64,000 bases of DNA from Cystobasidium ongulense (taxonomy: Eukaryota > Basidiomycota > Cystobasidiomycetes > Cystobasidiales > Cystobasidiaceae), in assembly GCA_022835595.1 (NCBI GenBank), contig BQUP01000002.1, positions 2,032,534-2,096,533 of the forward strand. Direction: 5' to 3'. Within the stretch, counting starts at the first letter, position 1; every line of letters begins with the position of its first letter. Made by a program: the position numbers and the translations under genes. The notes under the pieces were generated by a model. The model did not search any database, was not told the DNA's origin, and worked only from the letters and a program-made list of their open reading frames with translations. Shown here piece by piece: positions 36,966-47,826 of this stretch.

Positions 36966-37276
36966 AAGTAGTCGTTGTGCCAGCCCGGTAGCATATTTGT
37001 CCAAGGAAGGGTGTTTGACCCAATCTGAAATATGGAAGGATCACGCGAGCGATATGTTGTTTTCGCTTTCTTGTTGCAGACCTTCGATGCTGCTGCTCGT
37101 GACTGTTTGAGTACCACATTGATAAGCCATGCCCGGTCCTGAGATACTTCCCACATGTGGCCTTCCACAGCGGAAGATGTCCTCAACAGAAGCTTGCATA
37201 CAACAACAGAACACACATCATCACAGGTTCCTAAAGCTACATCGTGAACAAAGATAGGAAAAGGGAGTGTACATTC
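36966..37276. other. intergenic region between IPK2 and ADA2 (convergent)
   Basis: About 310 bp between convergent stop codons with no recognisable feature. Confidence 0.4.
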
Positions 37277-39561
37277 CTACTCTTCACCGCTGCTGGACTG
37301 ACCATTGCTCTGGTCCAGTTGCATTTGCTGCTGAGCAATTGCCTCCTGCAGTTCGCCCATAAGATCACCCTCATCTTCTTCGCTGCTCGAGTCGCTATCG
37401 TCCGAGATGTCGCTGCTATCGTCCTCGTCGAGAGCTGCAGCTAGCAGATCGGCATCTCCTTCGAGGTCTACGCTCTCCGGCGCACCGAACAGGTGATCCC
37501 AAATCCGGCTGACGATGTTGCCGTCAACCTTGGAGACCAGCTCGAGAGCATTCTCCTTCTCCAGTCTACCTCCGCAGCGTGCGAATTCCCTCAATAAGCT
37601 TTGCTTAATATACAGATACGGCTTCGGCAAGATGTGCAGTTCAGAACATAGCTTGACTTCATCTTCTGTGAGTAGCTGCAGAGAGGCAGCATTTGCAAGC
37701 GTGAGCTGGGCAGGTTTACGACCATGAGCCGGGCCTAGCGATTTTGCCGGCGTGCCTTCACGGCTGGAAGGCCCATTGCGATTGAATGCAGAACGCGAGG
37801 ACAGCAGCATAGCTTCGCGATAGCCTTGGGCTCCCCGCAGCGCGATCTAGGGACAGCGTTAGCGAACTACGATGTGAGAAAGCCTTGACAGTTGCAGACT
37901 TACTCTTTGACCCTTCTCTTTCTCGTATTTGTCAACTTCGGCAAAAGTCGTCAAGCCCGCTTGACGGTATTCCTGCAGCTCGGAAATGTGCTTCCGCAGC
38001 GCTTGCTCATCTGCGGTGAAGTCAGCAAGGATGCAGATGCTTTGTATGCTTCTAAAACCCACATAGCATTCCGTTGACCATCTCTTCTTGATCCTCTGCA
38101 GTCTGCAGACGTGCAAAAACTTTCATGCGGTTTAGCAAATCTCGCTCTTCTCGTGGTCTCTTCTTTTCTTGAGCAGCAATCTGGAAAGACAGACGGATCA
38201 GCTTGCTTCCTCGGCTACAGCAGCTTGGGGTCCGCTCGCCTTCTTGTAATCCAGCAGACCTCGGTCGAAGATGAAATTCTTGGCTTCTAAACGCCTTGAT
38301 ATCCGCTCGTTGTAGATCTCCATGATGGTAAGCTTCAATTCAAGGTCATCGCTCGTCTCATCCCAGATCTTCAAAGCCTCAGCAGGTGCTTCGTCTACTT
38401 TGCCCGCATCGTCTGCATCTTTTCCTTTTGAGGCCGTCTGAGCAGCTGCGTTTGCATCTGCATTTGCCAGTATTTGCCCAGCTTCCTGTCCTCCTATACC
38501 CCGGTTTGAAGGTGCCGCTGCTTGAGGTTGTCGAGCGTCCATAGCGGCGGTCTCCTCATGCGTTCGGTCCGAAGTTTCTCCTAACGCCTCCTCTCTCGTT
38601 GGCTGGTTGTCTCCTCCATAGCGATGAACGAGACCAAACTCCATATCCTTAATAAGTGCTTCAGCATCATTCTCCCATTCCGTTTCGAATTCCAAACGAC
38701 CAGGCATGAATCCTGCGATTTCGTGGCAGGTAGGCGCAGAAGCCAAAGGCTTTGGTGGTGGTATTGGTACAGGCCGTTTTTGTGCTTCTTCTATGCGTGC
38801 TTTCTTTCTCGCTTGGAATGTCTCTTGGTCTACTAGCTTTACATCCGTAACCTGTTCGATCAGAACGTACTTAGCTTTAGTTCTCTGCCACGAGATGTCA
38901 AGTATATTACACTCACAGGCAAAGGGAAGTCAGGCGACTCGATATACGTTTCGAGATAATGCGCTTCGACTTCTTCTTTAGTTCGATAAGATCCTATATG
39001 TTCGGCTATATCTCCCCAATTGCCCAAGCCGAAGGTCTGGCATGCCGAGATGAGGAGCAGTTCTCTGAAGACAGACGTTGATCAGACGTGAATCAAAAGG
39101 CTTCTTACTGGCCAATACTCACTCATCGGCTCCCCAATCGTTTGTGAATATTGGGTATGCGTGTTGTGTCTATGGACAGTCCACCAGTTGGCGTTCAGTC
39201 TTGTACGAGATCATAAAGATGCATATACACTCACAACTACTCTATAGTCATGCCACCGCTTGTGCTTGCCCATCTCTTTGCCCTCGCAGAAGCAGCTGCC
39301 ACATATATCGAACTCGTCACACACTGGCACCAGGCCATCGCTGCGAGGTCCCGAATGCAGCACATCGAGCGGCTCGTGTTTCCTAGTGGCTGCACCAGAC
39401 TCTATGCCTGCTGCAGCGTCCTTGTCGGTATCTAGAGAGGCGTCTGGATCCTGCTGCTGCTGCTGAGGCGGCGGGCCAAGCTGGGCACAGCGTATTCTGA
39501 GCGTGTTCGTGATGTCCATGCTGCAGCAGCTGCAGAAGACGGGCTTGCGTTTGACCGACAT
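37277..39561 (-). CDS. ADA2: SAGA/ADA transcriptional adapter Ada2
   Basis: Ada2 is the co-activator subunit that stimulates Gcn5 acetyltransferase. The start at 39561 reads [19 protein letters not shown], a ZZ zinc finger interrupted by a Gln/Asp-rich insertion and completed by [28 protein letters not shown] (about 39240-39330). A SANT domain follows ([43 protein letters not shown]; about 38930-39160). The central part [24 protein letters not shown] (38620-38720) and the C-terminal SWIRM domain [34 protein letters not shown] (about 37490-37650) complete the standard order. The end is acidic and Ser-rich. Six or more introns are present. It faces the Arp9-like gene head to head. Confidence 0.94.
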
Positions 39562-39756
39562 GATGGCAGCAGTAGCAGCATTGAAGTGCTATGCAAGCTA
39601 GTACCAGCGTCTGTGTTGCTGCTGCTGCTGATTGTGCTCAGAAGCAATGCTCAAGAGGCAAAGAGCTGCTGGTAAAAGGCAATCGCGAAGGCGCTTTGCA
39701 CATTGCATCAACACCAACCACAACCACGACAGCGAACATCTTCACAAGCTGTCAAG
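39562..39756. promoter_or_regulatory. shared divergent promoter ADA2 / Arp9-like
   Basis: These 195 bp separate the two start codons. The segment contains a CTG/CAG-rich run (about 39605-39630) and a CAACCACAACCACGACA tract near 39712-39730. No TATA box is apparent. Confidence 0.55.
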
Positions 39757-41705
39757 ATGAGGGAAGACTTCTTGGTCATGCTCGACTGGCAGCCTCATGT
39801 CATTCGTGCAGGCGTGGGCATGGGCGAAGTGATACCGCAGCCGCACGTGGTGAGTGGTGCACTTCCTCAAGCAAGCAGGTGCGTCTCCACTGACGCGCGT
39901 ATACCTAGGAAATCCCTGCTCGTGCAGCATACAGAAAAGCCTCCAGCACGGCCAGTGGCTCAGTCAGGCGCGCTGCTGATTACCTCGTCGGCCCAGCTCT
40001 GGATGAAGCTGAGCGGTCCGGAGAAGAACTCGAAATCGTCTGGCCTCTTCGGGCAGACTACAGCGAAGACATCATAAGACCAGCAAAGCGACATTCAGAT
40101 GATATGAAAGTCGAAGGTACTGAAGAAGTTGCAGCAAGCAAGAGCAGCCAGGCCACTTCATCAAGCGTCCAGGATTGGGCTGCTCTGGAAGCTTTGTTGT
40201 GAGTATGCAGTAACATAGTCTGGTAAAGCTATCGCATGCTTTAAGCTGAAAACAACACGTTCAGCCGATATATCCTGTTTACCGCTCTTCAATTGCCTTC
40301 CAAGCCAGTCAACTACATGATCCTTCTCGCCGTGCCAGCATACCTATCTCCCACACAACACGAGGAGATTACGCAAATGTTCTTCGAGGGCTTTTTCATT
40401 GCGAATTTCCTTATAATTGAACGGCCCGTGGTGCAGCTTTACTCCTGTGCCGCTATGAGCGGGGTGGTTGTAGATGTGGGTCAACACGCGACCGACGTGG
40501 CCGTCGTGTACGAAGCAGAGCTGCTACAGCCAAGCGTTCTGCGGTGCAGCATCGGAGAGCAGGAGTGCAATGAGTACCTTGCGAATATTTTGCTCGAAGC
40601 GAACCCAGACCTGCCTGCGTTATTAGCGCCACCTGCGCAGGATTCCGATGGCAGTTCCGCTGGCACACCTCTGGAAGGAGAAGCACTCTACCGAGCCATA
40701 TTGCATCTCATCAACATCCTCAAGGATGGCGAACACATTCGCTATCAAGTTGACAAGTCTATTGTGGGAGCACAGGACATCAGCAGACCGAATAATGGGC
40801 AAGCTATCGACGGAACAGGACTAGCGGAGCCAGAAGAGGAAGAGGAAGAAGGCTTGACAGATGTTGCAAAAGCGCTCGCGTCTGGCAAGGTCAACCAAAT
40901 CCTATCAGCTGGCCAGAACTCCAACGTGACAACCCTCGAAGGTGATAGGCTAGAAATTGAGAACCTTTACTCCGCGTCCTTACCTCCCATCATAATTGGG
41001 CCCGAACGTCATCGCTACCCAGAGCCTCTCTTCAATCCCTCCTTGCTATCACAATGCACCCGCTTCCCGCAATCATCGGCAATTCGATACGCAAGTGCAC
41101 CGAGCGTGCCGGAGGTTGTAGCAAGTGCCGTCAGCACGTTGCTTGAGGTCGAAAAACGAGGGATAGTGTGGGAAAACGTCGTTTTCACCGGTGGTATGGC
41201 TCGAGTGAAAGGTGTGTTTCACTGCATGCATGCGGTACGAATCCACTGCTGACACGCTTTCGATTTCTTCCGTCAAGGTGTAGCCAGTGCCATGACAGCG
41301 TCTCTGCAAAGATATGCTGCAGATGTTCCTCCTCCCCTCGAGAATGCACCCTTGCAATATACACGGAGAGCGAAGCATGCAAGAACGCCAGATTACTTTT
41401 CAGAGTTTCGCGAGCGACCGGACCTCACTTCATTCCTTGGCGCGTCGATATATGCAAAGGTAGGTTCTTTCGGCACCCGACACACCTTGATGCTGATAGA
41501 CTGACGTTGCACCCCTCGCACTTCTTCATACATGGTCACAGCTCGGATTTATGGAGTCGCAAGGAGGAGAGTGGATGACCAAACACGATTACAATGTATG
41601 TCCATTCAAGCTTCTGAGATGTCTTGCGTTTGTCTGACCCTGCTTCTTTCCTTTGTTATATAGGACAACGGGCCATCAATAGCGACACGCTTAGTTCCAG
41701 CATAG
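39757..41705 (+). CDS. actin-related protein, Arp9-like
   Basis: This is an actin-fold subunit, probably of SWI/SNF or RSC-type chromatin remodellers. The start at 39757 gives MREDFLVMLDWQPHVIRAGVG, the actin-like first strand. An intron after PHVV and another at 40201-40262 lead to NYMILLAVPAYLSPTQHEEI, VVQLYSCAAMSGVVVDVGQHATDVAVVYE (about 40420-40520, phosphate-2-like loop) and, after an acidic insertion (PEEEEEEGLTD), ENVVFTGGMARVKG (about 41170-41210) spliced to ASAMTASLQRYA. The C-terminus is DYFSEFRERPDLTSFLGASIYAK, LGFMESQGGEWMTKHDYN and RLVPA. The divergence from actin and the insertion favour Arp9 over Arp4 or Arp7, with moderate certainty. Confidence 0.8.
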
Positions 41706-42641
41706 TTCTACCCGCAATGTGCTTTACAGGAATTAGAATCGAATTTTGGGAAAGGCATTGTCCCGCCTGCCCTACAGCCAAACAAGGCCGTTCAGTCTTG
41801 CAGCCGTGATATCCGGCCAGATCTACTGACCCTCTCAAACGTGGTCGGGCAACGGAAGACTCACCCTCTGAATACCTTCTAGTGCCGAACGTAGGAGGAA
41901 GCGGGCATGACGATAGCCACTAATGCGAGGATGGTGACGAAGTAAGGTTCGCTGAAGTACACATATTGCTTACGCCGGCTAGCAGGCACAAGAATGCAAG
42001 TACACCGCTTCATGCTTAAGGCAGCATAGACAGGACAAGAAGTTGTTGCGTGACGTTGTTTGGCGAGGTTCGAGGCGGGGCCTCACCGAGCGCTTGGTGA
42101 CTGGTTTAATTGGGAGGCACCCAAACACTGCAATGACACCGCTGGAATTGATATTAAGTGTACTGTGTCAGCGAGAACAAGCTTGCAGACTAAGCGAGCC
42201 TTCCTTCTAGCTTCTACTCACAGTCGCTTCATGCCGCTCTACCCGCTGTCACTTACGGATGTGGTCCAAATACTACCTGCACTATGCAGGCTTGATCGGA
42301 CAGAATTTATCAAGTCCGTCAGCTGCTGCAAGGCATCTCCAGTCATCTCAAGTCATGTCAAGGCGTCCATATACCGTCAACTGCACATCAGAGTGACTTA
42401 TCCTCCCACTGACCATCGTCCCAGCCCTCGCGAGGCCGTAAAGACCGAGATTGATTGGCAGCTTCTCGACTGCTAGCTGTCAAAGACGCCAGCCTATCGT
42501 CGCACACCGTTGACATCTTCACGTGGTACGAAGAAACGCGTAACGATATTGCTACCATCACGTCTAGGCGGAAAGAAGCTCGCCTTTACTCTCGAGCTTC
42601 TGTAGCTGGATCAAACGTTCTCTCTCTGGATTGACCGTCTG
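41706..42641. other. intergenic region downstream of the Arp9-like gene
   Basis: About 935 bp. It holds one small minus-strand hydrophobic frame (41879-42013, listed separately) and a 138-codon plus frame (42060-42476) without family features. Otherwise it is probably the promoter of the following gene. Confidence 0.4.
41879..42013 (-). CDS. possible small membrane protein (44 codons)
   Basis: A minus-strand ATG at 42013 opens a frame MKRCTCILVPASRRKQYVYF followed by a clean hydrophobic span (PYFVTILALVAIVMP) and the end ASSYVRH. Basic residues before a single span are typical of small membrane proteins. The segment could also be the last exon of a longer gene, since an AG acceptor precedes CCGGCGTAAG. 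No family is recognised. Confidence 0.25.
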   Translation of the reverse strand: MKRCTCILVPASRRKQYVYFSEPYFVTILALVAIVMPASSYVRH

Positions 42642-44171
42642 GTGGAGACAGACAGTTCCATTATGGCATTTTCCAATCCAGGCTATCAACGCAATCCGAG
42701 GCACACAGCATCAAGCTTGGACCATCGTGGATCATACAGAAGCTCGGGACATGGCTTAGACGACCAACGATATAACGATCCTTTTGCTATTCCGCACGAC
42801 AATGTCGGCCTACCGCCTCCTTTGCCTCCACTGCAGCCTCTCAGCAATCCCAACAGACGCCTTCGCAAGCACAGTAGTTCGGCCTCCCTACGAGGTGGAC
42901 TAGGCGGAGAAGGATTATTTCCGACCTCTACGAACTTACATGGCTCCCTCGCGTATAATAGTGGTTGGCCATCAATCTCCACTAGCAACCTTCCTCCTCT
43001 GCCACCTCTGAGCAGCAACTTAAGTCTACCTGCATTGGGAAGCTATCCCAATCCACCTCCTTCTGGCAGCTATTCAAACTCTCCACCGTTGTCGAATTCA
43101 CGGTTCTCGCCACTCTCTTCGACTCATCCGAGACGAAGTGACACTGGCCGTGGGCATGGCTATCATAACAGCCTTGGAAGCTACAATCTATTGGATTGTG
43201 CTTCAATCTTGGAAGATCAATCAGAGTCAAATGGACTCGCAACAGTCGCCGCTGGCCAATCAGTAGCCTCTACTATTGCGATGTCTCCGGGACCAAGCCG
43301 CCCAGCAGCCCGCAGACTACGACGAAGGGGTTCGACTATGGACTTGTCCCCTGGACGAACTTCCAGCATAGAACTCGGGGCTTCTCAGAGCCCCATGTCC
43401 TCAATTTCTCTGCTTCCATTTCCCACGCGAATGCAAATGCAGATGCAAGGCAGTCTGGATACCATTCATCATACTACTGGGATGCTGCCTATACCACCGT
43501 TGCGCAGCTCGAGCTCTCGTAGCGGCTCAGGTCACATCGTCTTATCCACCGACTACCGCGTATTGCGCCTCTCCCGGAAAGTGCTCATGTGGCTTGAGTA
43601 TTCGTCAGGCGCCATCACTGGCGCGAGCAGTGGTTTCATTGCTCTTACTGGACGACCGATTGCGAGTATAGTAGCTGCTTCGGACCAGTTACTTTTCGGT
43701 GACTACCTCGCAGAATTACATGCTGAAAGGAGAAAAGCGGAAAAGATGAGGCTGAGTACACTGTCCGGTGGTGGGGAGGGCTTAGCCAGGGGAGTCTGTA
43801 AGTCATATTCAAAGCTTTTTACCCCTCCATACCTGTGCCGGTCTAATTATCGTCACGCCTCTAGCTACCACTGTCAATTTCGCAACAGGTAACGGAGGCG
43901 CAAAGTGAGTAGGGACGGCCTTTGCAGTAGCACGATAACGCTGACGCTCTGGTCTACCATGCTAGGCCATTTATGCTTACAATGTAAGTCAAATGACGTT
44001 GGCCGAATGCGAAGCTTAGGCTGATTTTTGAGATGAAATGTTTGGAATGTCAAATACAGCTGGCCTGTGACTCGACGCATACAAGGTTACGATCAATCAG
44101 TTCTGACTGGCGAGCTTATACCAGCCTTCGCGGATGCACTGTCACCAATGAGCAGCGTGACACCTCTATGA
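42642..44171 (+). CDS. low-complexity protein with a possible PAS-like domain
   Basis: The long first exon (from 42642, METDSSIMAFSNPGYQ) is rich in Pro, Ser, Gly and Asn (PPPLPPLQPLSNPNRR, LPPLPPLSSNLSLP, YPNPPPSGSYSNSPP), so likely disordered. From about 43545 a structured part appears: ILSTDYRVLRLSRKVLMWLEY is followed by SSGAITGASSGFIALTGRPIASIVAASDQ, reminiscent of a PAS core. Further exons splice in frame to TTVNFATGNGGAKPFMLTIW and PVTRRIQGYDQSVLTGELIPAF, ending SPMSSVTPL at 44169-44171. A regulatory role is a guess from composition only. Confidence 0.65.
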
Positions 44172-44642
44172 CCGCCACTACAGCGCAGAGATAACTTACC
44201 GACACGTTTCATACTTGCGCGCTGCAGCATGCAATTGCAACACTCCCGTAAAGTCTGGTGCAGGCGTGAAGCTGGCAAAGCTCCTGGGTTTGATAGCTGT
44301 GTGTTTCCAATGAGCCGTCTAGGAGCTATAGGATTGACATTGGTCTATATTTCTGGCTCGGTAGCTCGGTACTGTATGGAAGCTGGTCAATATCCTAGCC
44401 TGCAGATTTTCAGGACCTCATTGGCGTCGTTCGTGTTGTCGTGCGCTCAGTCTGAAGACAGAAAGAAAGCTGCCTCGTCTGCCTGCCTCTGCACGCGCCT
44501 AAGGCTGATCGAGCAGGATACCGCGTTTTCGCACCTCTTGCTTTCGACTTTTGACACACTCCAACCGGTCGCGACTTGCATTTCATTGAAACACTCTCGC
44601 CCAAGCTTGTTGCATTCGCCGTACAGCCCACTCCCGTCAATC
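44172..44642. other. promoter region of the first phosphomannomutase gene
   Basis: About 470 bp with no convincing coding sequence other than a frame that simply runs into the PMM start. Confidence 0.4.
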
Positions 44643-45874
44643 ATGTCTGTCCTTCCATTCAACGAGAGACCTCAGGGCGACATCCTCGTGCTTTTCGACG
44701 GTGAGCTATGAGCCGGGCATTCGAAGCAGGCGTGTAGAGACCATGGCAGCTAAGGCACACGCACACAGTCGACGATACCCTCACAAGGCCTCGTCTGGTG
44801 AGTTTGGCTGTATTCGCAGCTGCCGCCTGCAGTCTTTCCGCGTGCCTGGCGTATCAGCTTGCAGAATCCGACATCTCAACAGACACGTGACACTGACGCG
44901 AACGTGCGATTTATTGTATCCTCTCTCAGCCCGCATCACAGGAGATGCTCGACCTCCTGCAAGCACTCCGAAAGAAGGTCGTCATCGGCTTCGTCGGCGG
45001 CTCCAACCTCGTCAAGCAGATCGAGCAGCTTAGCGTCCGTGGACACGATAGTGAGCTGCTTGCTTTGATGATATACGGGCGAGTCAGGCATACTAATAGC
45101 ATCTGCTTTTCTACCTCTTCTTAACTGCTTGGCCTTTCTATCACTCACCATTCGATAGTCTTCCAAGACTTCGACTACTGCTTTGCAGAAAACGGCCTAA
45201 CTGCATACAAGGCTGGCAAGGAACTTGCCTCGCAGTCCTTCATTGGATGGATTGGTGAAGAAAAGTACAAGCAGATGGTCAAATTCATCCTCCATTACAT
45301 TGCCGATCTCGACATCCCCATCAAGAGGTAAGATGTCTCCTTCGACCGGCAAGACCAGGCGCTGACATTCCCGATCTTCCACTTCGCAGAGGTACATTCA
45401 TCGAATTCAGAAATGGTATGATCAACATTTCGCCCATTGGCCGTAACGCAAGGTATGTATCTTCAGTACTTGGTCGTTCCTCAGAACGCCCACTGAACTG
45501 ACACGCTGCTGCCGCTGCCCCTTACGCTGAAACGTAGCACGAAAGAACGAGAGGACTTTGAGAAATACGACAACGAGCATCACATCCGACGAGACTTTGT
45601 CGCTGCTCTCAAGGAAAAATTCGGCGATTTTGGCCTTACCTTCTCTGTTGGTGGTATGATCTCTTTCGATGTCTTCCCAACTGGATGGGACAAGACATAC
45701 GCACTACGACATGTAGAGCAAGAAAACTTCAAGGAGATTCACTTCTTTGGAGACAAGACGCACAAGGGTGGCAACGACTACGAGATCTTCAGCGACTCTC
45801 GAACAATCGGACACACCGTTGTGGGACCTGAAGATACCATGAAGCAGCTCAACGAGATCTTCATGAAGGAGTAA
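44643..45874 (+). CDS. SEC53: phosphomannomutase, copy 1
   Basis: This enzyme converts mannose-6-phosphate to mannose-1-phosphate, feeding GDP-mannose, dolichol-P-mannose and GPI synthesis. The start at 44643 reads [19 protein letters not shown], then the HAD nucleophile motif DVDDTLT across an intron (canonical family form DVDGTLT). Next are [52 protein letters not shown] and [22 protein letters not shown], then [18 protein letters not shown]. It ends FMKE at 45874. Two signature positions differ from copy 2 (DVDD for DVDG, GGSN for GGSD). Catalytic Asp residues are kept. It is followed head to tail by copy 2, 469 bp away. Which copy is the ancestral orthologue is not clear. Confidence 0.93.
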
Positions 45875-46343
45875 ATCGAACCGTTACAACAATTCTCGCA
45901 TAGACAATCCTTGTGGTCTGATTCTTCTTTCACTCATTCCACCTTTCACTCCCATTCCTATCAATGCGGCTCCTTTCTTAGAAGTTCCAAAATCTAGATG
46001 GTATACCAGCATTGTCCGGCGCAATTAAACAGATGCCTGGCTAAATTTTATGCACTAATTCGTTATTCATACTAGCACATCCTTCATTTCGAACTTGCTT
46101 GAAATTAAGCTGGGTTGGGACTGATGCGAAAGCGGTACGAAGCGATCTGACTCTCTCGGACGCCGATCATATTAACTTTCTTTTACGAGCTTGTCGGTCA
46201 AGTCGAATGTCCTTGTCCTTTGACACCTCTTGTACACACCTTCTGGGCTGTTCTCGCTGCTCGTAGATCATTAAGCCCGGACTATCTCTTTGCTTGCAAC
46301 CGCCTGCAGCCCCGCAAGTCTATAAGCGCGATAGAAAGCAGTC
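45875..46343. other. spacer between the tandem phosphomannomutase genes
   Basis: About 470 bp, AT-richer than the flanking genes, with no open frame of note. It contains the 3' UTR of copy 1 and the promoter of copy 2. Confidence 0.4.
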
Positions 46344-47504
46344 ATGTCAGCCCTACCATTCTGGGAACGACCGAAAGGCGATATTCTCGTACTCTTTGAT
46401 GGTCAGTAGCCAGCGAACTCATATGTTGCCATGAGGCTGAAATGGGTATATCAGTCGATGGCACTCTCACGCCCGCTAGAAGAGTAAGGCTTCTCGCTAC
46501 CCCTTATAATCGAATAACCTGGCGTCTACTCAGCGAGCTTACTTTGTTTCCGTCGGAACGTGAAAACAGGAGGTTTCACCAGAAATGCTGAAGCTTCTTA
46601 GCCAATTAAGACAGAAAGTAGTCATCGGCTTTGTTGGAGGTTCCGACTTGGTAAAACAGCAAGAACAGCTAGGTGTGGGCGGAACAGACGGTAAGCTGTA
46701 AACAACTCTCAACTACAAGTGGCCAACTGACGCATCTAGCTCCTGGCTGCTCCAAACCTACATTGAATAATAAACACCAGTTCTGCAAATCTTCGATTAT
46801 TGCTTTCCGGAGAACGGCGTGACGGCATACAAGATGGGCAAACTTGTGGCTTCTGAATCTTTTATTCAGAGGATAGGAGAAGACAAGTACAAATTGCTAA
46901 TCAATTTCATGCTGCGGTACATCTCTGAACTGGACTTACCGATAAAAAGGTTCGTCTGGAGCACCCACGTGATCCAACCGTATAGTAGAATTTAAGGGTC
47001 TTTGACATCCGGCTGTTTGATGCAGAGGCACATTCATCGAATTCCGTAAGAGTATGGTCAACGTATCACCAGTTGGAAGGAACACGACGTAAGCTGCCCG
47101 AACTATCGGAATCTCATATGGAATGCTAGGATGGATGGCACTAAATGCGAAAGGACATTCTCCATAGAACCGAAGAGCGCAATGCGTACGAGGCATTCGA
47201 TAAAGCACACCACACACGAGCAGTCTTCGTGCAAGCTTTACGAGATTACTTTCCTGACATTGGATTGACTTATTCTATTGGTGGTCAAATCTCCTTTGAC
47301 GTCTTCCCGAATGGATGGGACAAGACCTACTGTCTTCAACATGTAGAAAATGAGAATTTCAAGGAGATTCATTTCTTCGGTGATAAGGCTTTCCAAGGTG
47401 GTAATGATTGGGAGATTTATAACGACCCTAGAACAACTGGTCATGCCGTCAAGAATCCGGAAGAGACCATGAAGCTCTGCCGCGAGCTTTTCTTGACGGA
47501 TTGA
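46344..47504 (+). CDS. phosphomannomutase, copy 2
   Basis: A second complete phosphomannomutase. The start at 46344 gives [19 protein letters not shown], then [18 protein letters not shown] after introns, [16 protein letters not shown]-like sequence, [40 protein letters not shown] joined to [18 protein letters not shown], and [40 protein letters not shown]. It ends FLTD. Intron positions (G|TC inside the DVDG Val codon, before the PEM block, before the FDYCF block, after the IKR block) match copy 1, so the duplication followed intron gain. Both copies look functional. Confidence 0.92.
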
Positions 47505-47826
47505 ACAAGGAGACGAGTCAGATTCGAGGAGACAAGTCGGAGTATCAACATTGCGAGCAGAGATATACAAGTGTTCGTTGTCAGCGACACACGTTGATGG
47601 CAAAATATCCATATGTCATGGTGCACATTGTGATAGACCTTGGTGTTTTGTCAGTCTTGCACCAGAGGCTGCCGCCGCGAGAGCGCATACGATAGCCGAA
47701 AAGAACACGAATTGCATGCAAAGACAGATCGAAAGGATAATGAAAAAAGAACAAGAAGCTAAAACAAAGTCAAAACATCACAAAGCCTAGCTTTCTTGAC
47801 TTTCCGTATAACCGTTCCATCTTTCT
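47505..47826. other. intergenic region between PMM copy 2 and RPL30 (convergent)
   Basis: About 320 bp between convergent stop codons. Nothing recognisable was found. Confidence 0.4.

Noticed and set aside
42060-42476. 138-codon plus-strand open frame downstream of the Arp9-like gene
   Set aside because: Composition is unlike the neighbours and there are no domains or hydrophobic pattern. It probably lies in the promoter of the next gene.
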